Notes: generated by a model not told the origin, from the letters alone. 64,000 nt of DNA from Bradyrhizobium archetypum (GCF_013114835.1 NZ_JAAVLW010000008.1:1-64000), one strand, 5' to 3'. Positions 1-8,450 are shown, counted from the first letter of the stretch. Made by a program: numbers and translations.

Positions 1-248
1 GCGAGCACGCTGCGGATATTGAAGGCCTCGGTAATTAGTACCACGACCAGCGCCGGCAGCAGCGCAAAGCCGGACAGGAAAATGAAGCCGAAGCCGAGCA
101 CGACATTGAGCGCGTCCTGGTCGATCGGCGCACCGCCGAGATCAGATATCTCAGGATACAGGACCGCAGCGACAATAATCATCCCCGCCAGGAAGCAGGC
201 AGCAAGGAAGGCGAACAGGATGACGAAGATGCGGCCGATCAATGCCAT
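1..248 (-). CDS. Partial small integral membrane protein, 3' end cut by the window edge
   Basis: The reverse strand reads open from an ATG at 248 to the window edge (82 residues). It starts MALIGRIFVILFAFLAACFL and holds two strongly hydrophobic stretches, roughly residues 5-30 and 50-75, joined by an acidic loop. This suggests a small inner-membrane protein; I recognise no named family. It lies 158 bases downstream of rlmN on the same strand, with a palindromic repeat between them, so co-transcription is uncertain. The frame is clean and the hydrophobic pattern is that of a real membrane protein rather than a GC shadow. Confidence 0.6.
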   Translation of the reverse strand, partial: MALIGRIFVILFAFLAACFLAGMIIVAAVLYPEISDLGGAPIDQDALNVVLGFGFIFLSGFALLPALVVVLITEAFNIRSVL

Positions 249-291
249 GGATCAAATCCATCGTCAGACATAGTCGTTCTTGGATTCTCCG

Positions 292-383
292 TCGTCATGC
301 CCGAGCTTGACCCGGGCATCCACGCCTCACTTTGTCGAAACGAAGCAAAGACGTGGATGGCCGGGTCAAGCCCGGCCATGACG
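292..383. repeat. Dispersed palindromic intergenic repeat
   Basis: The element begins CGTCATGCCCGAGCTTGACC and ends with its near-complement GGTCAAGCCCGGCCATGACG, so the two arms can form a long imperfect hairpin. Related arms occur at 19972-20091, 36945-36978 and 49621-49653. It lies between rlmN and the downstream membrane gene. Confidence 0.75.
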
Positions 384-405
384 AACTTTGGCGCTGTCGT
401 CATCC

Positions 406-1635
406 TCAATCCGTCATCGCCATGGCGCGCAGCGCCTGGCGCTCGCGCGCGGACAATTTTTCGGTCTCCGACTTCAACTGGCCGCAGGCGGCGAGGATGT
501 CGCGGCCGCGCGGCGTGCGCACCGGCGAGGAGTAGCCGGCGTTGAAGATATATTCGGAAAACTTTTCGATCTGCTCCCAGTCCGAGCACTCGTAGCGCGA
601 ACCCGGCCACGGATTGAAAGGGATCAGGTTGATCTTGGCCGGAATGCCCTTGAGCAGCTTGACCAGCAGCTTGGCGTCTTCAAGGGAATCGTTGACGCCT
701 TTGAGCATCACATATTCGAAGGTGATGCGCCGCGCGTTCGACGAACCCGGATAGTCGCGGCAGGCCTGCAGCAATTCAGCGATCGGATACTTCCGGTTCA
801 GCGGCACCAGCTCGTTGCGCAGCTCATCGCGCACGGCATGCAGCGAGATCGCGAGCATGACGCCGATCTCCTCGCCGGTGCGGATGATGTTCGGCACCAC
901 GCCCGAGGTCGACAGCGTGATGCGGCGGCGGGAAATACCGATGCCTTCATTGTCGGCCGTGATCAGCAGCGCATCGCGCACCGCATCGAAATTGTAGAGC
1001 GGCTCGCCCATGCCCATCATGACGATATTGGTGACCAGCCGTCCGCCGGTCGGCGTCGCGCGATCGGCCCAATCGTTGAGGCGATCACGCGCCACCATGA
1101 TCTGGCCGACGATTTCGCCGGCTGTGAGGTTGCGCACCAGCCGCTGCGTGCCGGTGTGGCAGAACGAGCAATTCAGCGTGCAGCCGACCTGCGAGGAAAC
1201 GCAAAGCGTGCCGCGATCGGTTTCCGGAATGTAGACGCACTCGACCTCATGCGCCTTCTGGAACGGGTCGCCGCTCGGCAGCCGCAACAGCCATTTGCGC
1301 GTGCCGTCACTGGAAATCTGCTCGGCCACCACTTCGGGACGGTCGACGGTAAAATGCTGTTCGAGCTGCGCGCGCATCTCCTTGGAGACACTTGTCATCT
1401 CGGCAAAAGACCTGGCACCACGAAAATACATCCAGTGCCAGAGCTGCTGCGTGCGCATCTTGCGCTGCGCCGGCGCAACGCCGATCTCGCCGAGCCGGTC
1501 GGCGATTTCGGCGCGCGACAGGCCGATCAGCGAAGGCTTGGCCGGCGGCACGTAGGTTTCTAGCGGAACCTTCTCCAGCGGCGCCACGGACATTGTCGGC
1601 GTGGACTTCGTCTCGGTCGAAACTGCAGTCATCAT
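406..1635 (-). CDS. rlmN: Dual-specificity 23S rRNA/tRNA adenine C2-methyltransferase RlmN
   Basis: Radical-SAM enzyme that by family knowledge methylates C2 of A2503 in 23S rRNA and of A37 in some tRNAs. The 409-residue protein carries the 4Fe-4S motif CxxxCxxC (C152, C156, C159) in CTLNCSFCHTG. The SAM-binding GMGEP motif and a C-terminal catalytic-type Cys in ILAACGQ (about C384) are also present, as needed for the Cys-dependent methyl transfer. Length is usual for alphaproteobacteria, with a poorly conserved N-terminal 30 residues. Two adjacent ATGs (1635 and 1632) are possible starts and no strong Shine-Dalgarno separates them. Upstream, a palindromic repeat separates it from the IalB-family gene, so it is probably a separate transcription unit. 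Confidence 0.96.
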   Translation of the reverse strand: MMTAVSTETKSTPTMSVAPLEKVPLETYVPPAKPSLIGLSRAEIADRLGEIGVAPAQRKMRTQQLWHWMYFRGARSFAEMTSVSKEMRAQLEQHFTVDRPEVVAEQISSDGTRKWLLRLPSGDPFQKAHEVECVYIPETDRGTLCVSSQVGCTLNCSFCHTGTQRLVRNLTAGEIVGQIMVARDRLNDWADRATPTGGRLVTNIVMMGMGEPLYNFDAVRDALLITADNEGIGISRRRITLSTSGVVPNIIRTGEEIGVMLAISLHAVRDELRNELVPLNRKYPIAELLQACRDYPGSSNARRITFEYVMLKGVNDSLEDAKLLVKLLKGIPAKINLIPFNPWPGSRYECSDWEQIEKFSEYIFNAGYSSPVRTPRGRDILAACGQLKSETEKLSARERQALRAMAMTD

Positions 1636-1659
1636 ATTTCTGTTCTAGGGAAGTTTCTC

Positions 1660-1749
1660 CCTCATCCTGAGTAGCGGCGTCATCGTCGCGACTCGAAGGA
1701 TGAGAGCCGGGCCTCATGGTTCGAGACGGCGCAAGGGCCTCCTCACCAT
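1660..1749. repeat. Palindromic intergenic repeat, CTCATGGTTCGAGAC type
   Basis: The stretch contains CTCATCCTGA, ACTCGAAGGATGAG and CCTCATGGTTCGAGACGGCG followed by CTCCTCACCATAAGG. These can fold into two adjacent imperfect hairpins. The same arms recur at 26037-26143. It lies between the 3' end of the IalB gene and the rlmN start. Confidence 0.65.
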
Positions 1750-1816
1750 AAGGGGAGACAGCTTCAAATAGGGCTTCCAGGGCCCGCAAACAACGTCAAT
1801 TTGGGCTTAAAGCCGC

Positions 1817-2452
1817 CTATCGCCTGCAATCCTGTGCCAAGCGGTCGAGCGCTTGGGACAAGCCCTTCAGCGAGAAGACGTCCGTGGTCTCGGTGCCCTT
1901 GGCCGAGACGCCCTTGACGACGACTTCGGCGGATTTGCGCATGGCGTTGACCATCTGCTCTTCCTCCGCCGCGTTCTTGATCCACAGCCCGTCGCCCTGG
2001 GTGTACATCGCGTAGGACGCGCCACCGACCTCGAGCGAGGATTCCGAGCCCGGCTTCAGCGCGTAGCCGATCATGATCGACACTTCGTTGAACACCTTCT
2101 CCGCCGGACGCGTCGAGACGAACGCGTAGGCGGGATCGCGCGGACGATTCGGCGGATTGGTTTTGGATGACGACGGCTTCGCCAGCGCGAAGCAAACCTT
2201 CCTGCCGTTCGGCGTCGCCGTATAGGCGCCCCAGGTACCGTACTGCCCGATCAAGGTCGGCTCCGCGCCACCTGCGGCGGTTGTGGCTGCCGGTTCCGGC
2301 TTCTTTGCCGCCGGTGCGGGCGCAGGCTTGGCGGCTTCCTTGGCTGTTTCCTTGGCGCCCTTCGAAGCAGGGCTCTGTGCCTGCGCGAGGCCTGTCGTCT
2401 CGCACAGCGCCGCAATCGCAACCAGAAATGCCAGTATTCGCAACACGGACAA
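1817..2452 (-). CDS. Invasion-associated locus B (IalB) family secreted protein
   Basis: 211-residue protein with an N-terminal signal peptide (hydrophobic core LRILAFLVAIAAL, probable cleavage after AQA). An Ala/Lys/Pro-rich linker (about residues 25-60) follows, then an IalB-type domain with the typical opening GQYGTWGAYTATPNGRKVCF, an AYAFVSTRPAEKVFNEVSIM core and a distal Cys in LAQDCRR. IalB-family proteins are periplasmic or surface proteins common in Rhizobiales; the biochemical role is unknown outside Bartonella invasion work. The start is a TTG: a GAGGGA Shine-Dalgarno lies five bases upstream, and the first in-frame ATG lies well inside the protein. Apparently monocistronic. Confidence 0.85.
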   Translation of the reverse strand: MSVLRILAFLVAIAALCETTGLAQAQSPASKGAKETAKEAAKPAPAPAAKKPEPAATTAAGGAEPTLIGQYGTWGAYTATPNGRKVCFALAKPSSSKTNPPNRPRDPAYAFVSTRPAEKVFNEVSIMIGYALKPGSESSLEVGGASYAMYTQGDGLWIKNAAEEEQMVNAMRKSAEVVVKGVSAKGTETTDVFSLKGLSQALDRLAQDCRR

Positions 2453-2630
2453 CTGGTTCCCTCATCATTGTGACTGGAAGATGGCCCCGAGGGCGCATCG
2501 CGCCGCCGGGATGGATAGCCGGGAAATGTTTTTTTGGGAAGCAGTTACGGGTGTTGCTCACCGCCGTGGCGACGCTTCGTCTCAGGTCGTTCGGCGAATC
2601 AAGACGCGGGCCTCGGTTTCAACGTGTTGG

Positions 2631-3470
2631 TCACCCCTTGGAGCGCTGCTCGCGCAGCTTCTGCCACTGCGCGTCGGTCCATTGCAGCAGATCCTCGGCG
2701 CCGGAACTGCGCAAATGGGCGCCGCCATCCTGCACCACCATCTCGCCATTGATGTAGCCGGCATGGTCGGAAATCAGAAAGCTTGCCAGATTGGCAAGCT
2801 CGGCATGCTCACCGGCGCGGCCGAGCGGATTTCGCTCCGGCCAGCTTTCGGCGCGGCCCTCGGGGCGGAGCTGACCCGAGGCGCCAGGCGTCGGAAACGC
2901 GCCGGGCGCGATCGCGACCGTGCGCACACCCTTGGGTCCCCACTCCACCGCAAGGCTCTTAGTCATCGCGAGCACCGCAGACTTCGCCATCGCCGACGGC
3001 ACCGTGAAGGCGCGGCCGGTGATCGTCGAGGTCGAAAGAATGCTCAAGACCACGCCGCTGTGCTTGCCGTCGATCCAGCGCCGGCCGGCGGCCAGCGTGC
3101 AATACATCGTGCCATGCAGGGTCGGCGCCAGGATCGCGTCCGCCGCGCGAAACGACAGATGTTCGGTCTGCGCGATGAAGGTCGCGGCAGCGTTGTTGAC
3201 CAACACGTCGATCGGCGCCTCGCGCCATATCGCATCCATCATGGCATCGACCGCGGCACCATCGCGGATATCGCACCTGATCACGCCAACCTTGCCGCCG
3301 AGCTCACTGCGCATCCGCGCGGCAGCCGCCTCCAGCAATTCGAGCCGGCGGCCGCAGATGATCAGCTCCGCGCCGAGCTCGACGAAGCGGCGTCCCATCG
3401 CAGCGCCGAGCCCCGAGCCGCCGCCGGTAACCAATATCCGCTTTCTCGCCAGCAGGCCCTTTTCAAACAT
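2631..3470 (-). CDS. Short-chain dehydrogenase, 2,4-dienoyl-CoA reductase-like, catalytic Tyr missing
   Basis: 279-residue SDR with the NADP-binding motif TGGGSGLG (residues 15-22) and NNA (92-94). The C-terminal half has PSAMAKSAVLAMTKSLAVEW, ELANLASFLISD and a DGG-plus-extension tail, which resembles the TER/DECR branch (2,4-dienoyl-CoA reductase and relatives) rather than classical SDRs. The YxxxK motif reads SAMAK (S159, K163). Aligning by eye, the displaced Tyr used by mitochondrial DECR would fall at S148, so neither usual Tyr is present. An alternative ATG at 3494 would add eight residues (MAVKRIQT). It is divergent from a quinone oxidoreductase gene 114 bases away, which suggests a shared promoter region. 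The role is probably acyl-CoA redox chemistry, but the substrate is unknown. Confidence 0.85.
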   Translation of the reverse strand: MFEKGLLARKRILVTGGGSGLGAAMGRRFVELGAELIICGRRLELLEAAAARMRSELGGKVGVIRCDIRDGAAVDAMMDAIWREAPIDVLVNNAAATFIAQTEHLSFRAADAILAPTLHGTMYCTLAAGRRWIDGKHSGVVLSILSTSTITGRAFTVPSAMAKSAVLAMTKSLAVEWGPKGVRTVAIAPGAFPTPGASGQLRPEGRAESWPERNPLGRAGEHAELANLASFLISDHAGYINGEMVVQDGGAHLRSSGAEDLLQWTDAQWQKLREQRSKG

Positions 3471-3584
3471 CGTTTGAATCCTCTTGACCGCCATGAGGCC
3501 ATGCACCCGAATCGGATTGTAGCCCGGCTTCAAATCCGGCATGAAGCTGCCAGCATCCCTCGCCGGTCTAAAATCAGGTGTGCC

Positions 3585-4559
3585 ATGAAAGCCATTCTCT
3601 GCTCGCAATATTGCCAACCCGACGATCTCGTGCTGGCCGACGTAGCCGATCCGGTCGCCGAAGCCGGACAGGCCGTGATCGCAATCAAGGCCGCGGCGCT
3701 GAATTTTTTCGACATCCTGATGATCCAGGGCAAATACCAGATCAAGCCGCCATTCCCGTTTTCGCCGGCTGCCGAGGTTGCTGGCGTGATCGAAAGCATA
3801 GGCCCCGGCGTCACCGATCTGAAGGTCGGTGACCGCGTGGTAGCCTCCTGCGGCCATAACGGCGCGCGCGAAAAGATCGCGCTGCCCGCAAGCTCGATCG
3901 TGAAGATCCCCGACAATCTGGATTTCGATCGCGCCGCCGGCATCATCATCATCTACGGCACGGCGCTGCATGCCCTGGAAGATCGCGCCAGCCCGAAGCC
4001 CGGCGAAACGCTTGCCGTGCTGGGCGCGGCCGGCGGCACTGGCCTCGCTGCGTGTGAGCTCGGCAAGCTGATGGGCCTGAAAGTGATTGCCTGCGCGTCG
4101 TCGGACGAGAAGCTCGAATTCGCCAAGGCGCACGGCGCCGAGCTGACGCTGAACTACAGCAAGGAAGACCTGAAGGAGGGCTTGCGCCGGCTCACGGGAG
4201 GCAAGGGCGTCGACATCATCTTCGATCCGGTCGGCGGCGCTTACGCCGAGGCCGCCTTGCGCTCGATCGCCTGGGAAGGCCGCTTCCTGGTGATCGGCTT
4301 TGCCGCTGGCGACATTCCGAAGATGCCGCTCAATCTCGCGCTGCTGAAAGGCTGCGATATCCGCGGCGTATTCTGGGGCGCATGGACCAGGGTCAATCCC
4401 GAAAAGAACCGCGCCAACCTGGAAAAACTCGTGAAATGGACGGCGGAAGGCAAGATCTCCTCGCATGTCGACCGCACCTTTCCCCTGGCCCAAACCGCCG
4501 AAGCATTGAAGGTGCTGGCCGGCCGGAAGGCGATGGGCAAGGTGATCCTGCATCCCTGA
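3585..4559 (+). CDS. NADPH:quinone oxidoreductase family protein (zinc-free MDR)
   Basis: 324-residue medium-chain dehydrogenase/reductase. It has an N-terminal GroES-like domain (residues about 1-120, NFFDILMIQGKY, GDRVVA) and a Rossmann domain with the nucleotide-binding motif AVLGAAGGTGLAACELGK. The structural and catalytic zinc Cys residues are absent, as in the quinone reductase (QOR) subfamily. The C-terminus GRKAMGKVIL is the usual QOR ending. The chosen ATG at 3585 begins MKAILCSQY, a standard QOR start; the frame remains open far upstream only because it is antisense to the SDR gene. It probably reduces quinones or alpha,beta-unsaturated carbonyls in the cytoplasm. Divergent from the DECR-like SDR. 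Confidence 0.92.
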   Translation: MKAILCSQYCQPDDLVLADVADPVAEAGQAVIAIKAAALNFFDILMIQGKYQIKPPFPFSPAAEVAGVIESIGPGVTDLKVGDRVVASCGHNGAREKIALPASSIVKIPDNLDFDRAAGIIIIYGTALHALEDRASPKPGETLAVLGAAGGTGLAACELGKLMGLKVIACASSDEKLEFAKAHGAELTLNYSKEDLKEGLRRLTGGKGVDIIFDPVGGAYAEAALRSIAWEGRFLVIGFAAGDIPKMPLNLALLKGCDIRGVFWGAWTRVNPEKNRANLEKLVKWTAEGKISSHVDRTFPLAQTAEALKVLAGRKAMGKVILHP

Positions 4560-4904
4560 ACAGGGTTCCGGATCATCTGCCATATTTGCTGAAGGATGGT
4601 CCGCCTCAAAAGGCGAGATGGCCCCGTGCTGCGCCAGGCCGGTACCAACTGACGCATTTTGTTCCGAAAAATGATCTCACAAGATAATTTACCGGTAACA
4701 ATGCGTGTTCTTAAAGCGCCTTATGCCGCTTGCCCGCCTTAATCATACCAAAAAATTTCCTAATTCCGAGCGGCGACCGTCGTTTTTTGAACCCAATCCG
4801 TATGCGACCTTAGGGCTGGTAGAGGGGCTCCTGTACATCAACAAGAGCAATAAGCAGGTGCGGGGGACGCCCGTCGTAGCGTTCAGTAGCGGGGAAGCAT
4901 CATC
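4560..4904. other. Intergenic region without a supported gene
   Basis: 345 bases between the quinone oxidoreductase and the next plus-strand gene. The 4665-4760 part is clearly more AT-rich than the flanks, which fits a promoter for the gene at 4905. A 67-codon open frame at 4705-4908 has no convincing ribosome-binding site or recognisable protein and is not called. Confidence 0.5.
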
Positions 4905-5969
4905 ATGACGGAGAATACCAGGCCGGTTCAGGCAAGAGATCCGTTCGACAGATTCGACGAAGCCATCAGCGATCCTCGCTTGTATGAGGCCGATCAACCT
5001 CGATACGAACAGCTCCGATACGAGCCGCCCCGGTATGAGCAACCCCAATACGAGCAGCCCTTTGCACTGTCGTTTGAGCGGACCGATGTGTTGCCGGAGG
5101 AGCTGCCGCCGCATGAGCCGGTGCCGCTTTTCCTCTCGAATTACGAAGATGAATCTCATCAGCAGCTTTCGGAATATGCGTTCGGTACCGGAAAGTTCGG
5201 CAGCGGCGGGCTGAAGAAGCCGCGCGCGGGCCGCATCATAACCGGCGTCGCAGTGGTGTCGGCGATTGCGGCCGTTCTCGCGTTGTTCTCCATCGATTCA
5301 ACCCGCGCCGTCATCTTCAACGCCTCCCTCGGCGGTGGCGGCGGCAGCGCGCCGCCGCCCGCCCAGCTCGCCGCGGCGGTGCCGGAGCCTGCGCCGCAAC
5401 CGCAGCGGGTTGCCGCGCCGCCGATAGCCGCCGAACCGACCGGAGCCGAGGTCGCAGCCGCACGCCGCACACCGCCCAACGCGCTGGCATCAGCCTCACC
5501 GACGCGCGACGAAATTGCCGCCGCCTATCAGAGCGCGCTCAAGGGCAAGGTTGCGGTGCCCGAACCGGTGGCACGCGAAGCGTCCCGCGAAGTCGTCGCT
5601 GCGATCAATCCGGCGCCCGCGGTTGCCGCGGTCGCACCGGCAGTGCGTGAGCCCGCTCCGGTCACGCGCGAGGCAGCTCCGGTACGGCGCATGGATCCGG
5701 ACGAGCTTGCCTCATTGCTGAAGCGGGCGAAGGGCCTGCTTGCGATCGGCGACATCACGTCTGCCCGGCTGCTGCTTGAGCGCGCGGCGGACGCGCAGGA
5801 AGCCGAGGCGGCATTGATGCTGGCTGGAACGTATGATCCGCAAGTGCTGGGCAGCCAGGACTTGCGCAGCGTCACGCCTGATCCGGCGGCGGCGAAGCTC
5901 TGGTATCAGAAGGCCGCCCAGCTCGGGTCGCCTGATGCAAAGCGGCGGCTCGGCCAGTTGCAGAACTAG
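4905..5969 (+). CDS. Membrane-anchored protein with YE/P-rich N-terminus and Sel1-like C-terminus
   Basis: 354 residues; family not recognised by name. Residues about 34-51 form a short tandem pattern (RYEQL, RYEPP, RYEQP, QYEQP). One transmembrane helix lies at about 111-130 (IITGVAVVSAIAAVLALFSI). It is followed by a Gly run and a long Ala/Pro/Glu/Val-rich linker (about 140-265). The last 80 residues (LKRAKGLLAIGDITSARLLL, then AKLWYQKAAQLGSPDAKRRL) look like tetratricopeptide/Sel1-type helical repeats. Predicted topology is cytoplasmic N-terminus and periplasmic repeat domain. A GGGGAAG Shine-Dalgarno precedes the ATG. Sel1-like proteins often scaffold protein contacts, but no partner can be inferred here. 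Twin hairpins immediately follow the stop. Confidence 0.75.
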   Translation: MTENTRPVQARDPFDRFDEAISDPRLYEADQPRYEQLRYEPPRYEQPQYEQPFALSFERTDVLPEELPPHEPVPLFLSNYEDESHQQLSEYAFGTGKFGSGGLKKPRAGRIITGVAVVSAIAAVLALFSIDSTRAVIFNASLGGGGGSAPPPAQLAAAVPEPAPQPQRVAAPPIAAEPTGAEVAAARRTPPNALASASPTRDEIAAAYQSALKGKVAVPEPVAREASREVVAAINPAPAVAAVAPAVREPAPVTREAAPVRRMDPDELASLLKRAKGLLAIGDITSARLLLERAADAQEAEAALMLAGTYDPQVLGSQDLRSVTPDPAAAKLWYQKAAQLGSPDAKRRLGQLQN

Positions 5970-6040
5970 AGCATGATCCGAAGATCATGCTCACATCAAA
6001 GAGATAGAGCGAGATGACGTTTCGAAGAAAGTCATCTCGC
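5969..6040. repeat. Two consecutive perfect hairpins downstream of the Sel1-like gene
   Basis: The first hairpin is GAGCATGATC / GATCATGCTC with a CGAA loop (5969-5992), overlapping the last base of the stop codon. The second is GCGAGATGAC / GTCATCTCGC (6009-6040) with a 12-base loop. No T-run follows either, so these look more like a dispersed GAGCATGATC-type repeat than a classical terminator. They may still stabilise 3' ends or stop read-through into the TAXI gene. Confidence 0.7.
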
Positions 6041-6094
6041 CCTAGGCAATTGCTCAAGAATTAAAATTACTCAAGACCAGCGCAGAGGAAACCC

Positions 6095-7258
6095 ATGCGA
6101 CACTTACTGGGAATGGCATTGTTTGCCATAACGGTGGCATGCAGCAATACGGCGGCGAAGGCCGCTGAGACGGAATACGATCCGGCCAAGGTCAGCGAAA
6201 GTCTGAAGGCCATTTTCCAGTTCGGCTCGGTCGCTACCAAGCAGGCGCTGAACGCCAATACTGTCACGCTGATCTCCGGAACAATCGGCGGCACCTATGT
6301 GCAGTTCGGTGCCGACCTCGCTTCCGTGCTCGACGACGGAAACAAGTTGCGCGTACTTCCGATCGTCGGGCGCGGCTCCGTGCAGAGCGTGGCCGACATC
6401 CTGTTCCTGCAGGGTGTCGATCTCGGCATCGTGCGCGCCGACACGCTGGACTACCTGGAAAAGAAGGGCTTTGCGAAGGACATCAAGAAGCAGTTCACCT
6501 ATGTGACGAAGCTCTACAATGAAGAGATGTATGTTCTCGCGTCGAAATCGGTGACCAACATCAGCCAGCTCAACGGCAAGAAGGTCAGCGTCGACCTTCC
6601 CAACGGGGGCACCTTCGTGACCGCTGCGGTCGTGTTCGAGCGGCTCGGCATCAAGCCGAACTTCGTCTATATCGAGCAGCGCATCGCGATGGAGAAGATG
6701 CGGAACGGCGAGATCGATGCGGTGATCGCCGTCGGCGGCAAGCCGTACAAGTCGGTCAGCAATTTCAACGACAACCGCTTCCATCTCGTCCCGGTCGACT
6801 ATTCGCGGCCGCTGCAGGGCGATTATCTGCCCGCGGTACTGACCTCGAAGGACTATCCCAACCTGATTGCGGAAGGGCAGAAGGTCGACACCATCGCCGT
6901 GCCGGCGGTGCTCGCGGCCTATAACTGGGCGCCGAACACCGAGCGCTACCGCAAGCTGGCCCAGTTCGTGGATGCGTTCTTCACCAAGTTTCCGACGTTC
7001 CAGAACCCGCCGTTCCATCCGAAGTGGAAGGAAGTCTCGCTGTCAGCGCCGCTGCCGGACTGGCAGCGATTGCCGGTGGCCGAGCAATGGCTCAAGAGCC
7101 ATAACGTCGAGGCGGTGTCGCGCGCCAGATTCGATGAATTTCTGAAGCAGAGCCCGACGACCGCGGCGAGCGTCAAGACCGACGCGGATAAGGAGGCGCT
7201 TTTCAAGCAATTCCAGGCATGGGAAGCGGAGCGAAGCGCAAGGGCGCAGTCTCGCTGA
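6095..7258 (+). CDS. TAXI family TRAP-type solute-binding protein (secreted)
   Basis: 387-residue periplasmic receptor with an N-terminal signal peptide (LLGMALFAITVACSNTAAKA). The TAXI core is present: LISGTIGGTYVQFGADLASV at about residues 60-80, GRGSVQSVADILFLQGVDLG, and the paired YEEMYVLAS-like and KKVSVDLPNGGT segments. TAXI proteins capture organic acids for TRAP transporters, usually ones with a fused DctQM membrane protein. No TRAP membrane gene is adjacent, so it either serves a distant permease or has been repurposed. A good AGAGGAAACCC Shine-Dalgarno precedes the ATG. A strong terminator follows at 7333. The C-terminal 120 residues extend beyond the usual TAXI core and contain charged helices. 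Confidence 0.85.
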   Translation: MRHLLGMALFAITVACSNTAAKAAETEYDPAKVSESLKAIFQFGSVATKQALNANTVTLISGTIGGTYVQFGADLASVLDDGNKLRVLPIVGRGSVQSVADILFLQGVDLGIVRADTLDYLEKKGFAKDIKKQFTYVTKLYNEEMYVLASKSVTNISQLNGKKVSVDLPNGGTFVTAAVVFERLGIKPNFVYIEQRIAMEKMRNGEIDAVIAVGGKPYKSVSNFNDNRFHLVPVDYSRPLQGDYLPAVLTSKDYPNLIAEGQKVDTIAVPAVLAAYNWAPNTERYRKLAQFVDAFFTKFPTFQNPPFHPKWKEVSLSAPLPDWQRLPVAEQWLKSHNVEAVSRARFDEFLKQSPTTAASVKTDADKEALFKQFQAWEAERSARAQSR

Positions 7259-7332
7259 GGCGTTTTCCGCAGGAGGCCGGCCTCGGAGTTGGTCCGGGCT
7301 GGCGACCGACTCATCAAGATCAGGAAATCAAG

Positions 7333-7366
7333 AGCCCCGTTCTGATTCAATCGGAACGGGGCTTTT
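7333..7366 (+). terminator. Rho-independent terminator of the TAXI receptor gene
   Basis: Fifteen-base stem AGCCCCGTTCTGATT / AATCGGAACGGGGCT with a one-base centre and one mismatch, followed by TTT. It lies about 75 bases after the stop and just before the convergent DUF1232 gene. Confidence 0.85.
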
Positions 7367-7385
7367 GGCATCTGCCATTCGTTTG

Positions 7386-7772
7386 CTATTCGTTCGCTTC
7401 AGCGGCGTCGATCCCGCGCTTCAGTGCGGCGCGGGCGGCATCGCGATGCTCCTGCGTGATGTGACTTGCGACCATGCGGATCGCGGTGGCCAGCACAGCG
7501 GCATCATCGGTAAAGCCGAGCAAGGGCAGCACGTCCGGCATGAAATCGAACGGCAGGATGAAGTAGGCGACGGCGCCGAGCAGGGACGCCTGGACGTGAC
7601 GCGGCGTCTCTTTGTCAAATGCACAATAGTAGGCGGCGAGCAGATCCTCGGCGAAGGGGAGCTGCGCCATTACCCGCTTGAACTTGATCCAAAAGCGCCG
7701 CCGCACGCTCTCGCGGTCCTGCGCCAGCCGGTCGGCCGGCTCAAAACCCACGGTATGATCGGACGATGCCAT
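7386..7772 (-). CDS. DUF1232 (YkvA-like) small membrane protein
   Basis: 128 residues from the ATG at 7772. The DUF1232 core is clear: PRHVQASLLGAVAYFILPFD followed by PDVLPLLGFTDDAAVLATAI, with a hydrophobic segment over the core. Function of the family is unknown. I chose 7772 because AGGGAG lies at good spacing upstream. The longer frame to a GTG at 7901 runs back through a stretch resembling the dispersed GCGAACCG/CGAAAAC repeat. It lies 155 bases downstream of the pterin dehydratase gene on the same strand and is convergent with the TAXI gene. Confidence 0.8.
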   Translation of the reverse strand: MASSDHTVGFEPADRLAQDRESVRRRFWIKFKRVMAQLPFAEDLLAAYYCAFDKETPRHVQASLLGAVAYFILPFDFMPDVLPLLGFTDDAAVLATAIRMVASHITQEHRDAARAALKRGIDAAEANE

Positions 7773-7927
7773 GGCGGCGCTCCCTGGAGAATCCGGCGCG
7801 GCAGTCGCCACGGCTGCCGGATCGCGCTTGTCGAGGCTTTCTTCACGCGAACCGTTTCGCCCGAAAACCCTCTTGATGAGAATTGGGGATGCTCGCCCCA
7901 CCGCGCAAGATCGTGGGACGCACCAAC

Positions 7928-8233
7928 TCAGGTGACGCCAAGTTGTCCCGCGATCGCATTCATGGCCTTGGCCAGATCAACGTCGCGCCGGGTCACTCCG
8001 CCGGCGTCGTGCGTCGCCAGCACGACTTCGACCGTCTTGTAGACGTTCTTCCATTCCGGGTGATGGTCGTTCTTTTCCGCCACCAGGGCGGCGCGGGACA
8101 TGAATCCGAAGGCTTCGTTGAAGTCCTTGAATATGAAGGTCCGCGTGATCGCCTCGCGTCCCGGCGTCTCCGACCAGCCGGAAAGTTCCGCCAGCGCCGA
8201 TTTCCGCGCCTCTGCCGACAGCCGTTCTGCCAT
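7928..8233 (-). CDS. 4a-hydroxytetrahydrobiopterin dehydratase (pterin-4a-carbinolamine dehydratase)
   Basis: 101 residues, the usual size. The signature EKNDHHPEW holds the paired catalytic histidines, and WKNVYKTVEVVLATHDAGGV and DVDLAKAMNAIA match the rest of the fold. The enzyme dehydrates 4a-hydroxytetrahydropterin formed by aromatic amino-acid hydroxylases, recycling the cofactor; some homologues also act as transcriptional coactivators. No phenylalanine hydroxylase gene is in the window. It could be co-transcribed with the DUF1232 gene downstream. Confidence 0.93.
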   Translation of the reverse strand: MAERLSAEARKSALAELSGWSETPGREAITRTFIFKDFNEAFGFMSRAALVAEKNDHHPEWKNVYKTVEVVLATHDAGGVTRRDVDLAKAMNAIAGQLGVT

Positions 8234-8450
8234 GATCGCCTCCCGTTTCAGACCGCTTCGACCTTAACACCGAAGACCGCGCCGCGGATCCCTGCCAAGA
8301 CAGGCCGCGACGTCCCCTCCAACGGCGGTACGTGGGCGCCGGTAACCATGACGTAGATGTAACAATGATTAGGCGGAAATTTTGCTAGGGTGTCCACTTC
8401 AGGCGTGCCGCCGGCGTAATCTTGCACCTCAAACGACTGTCCAGGGATTG

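Noticed and set aside
388..1563. Long open frame on the plus strand opposite rlmN
   Set aside because: It is Arg/Ala/His-rich and shows no domain; it exists because GC-rich coding DNA leaves few stops in the antisense frame. The rlmN motifs on the reverse strand decide the case.
2283..3584. Upstream extension of the quinone oxidoreductase frame
   Set aside because: Open only because it is antisense to the SDR and IalB genes. The family start is the ATG at 3585.
4705..4908. 67-codon frame before the Sel1-like gene
   Set aside because: Biased composition, no ribosome-binding site, and it runs into the next gene.
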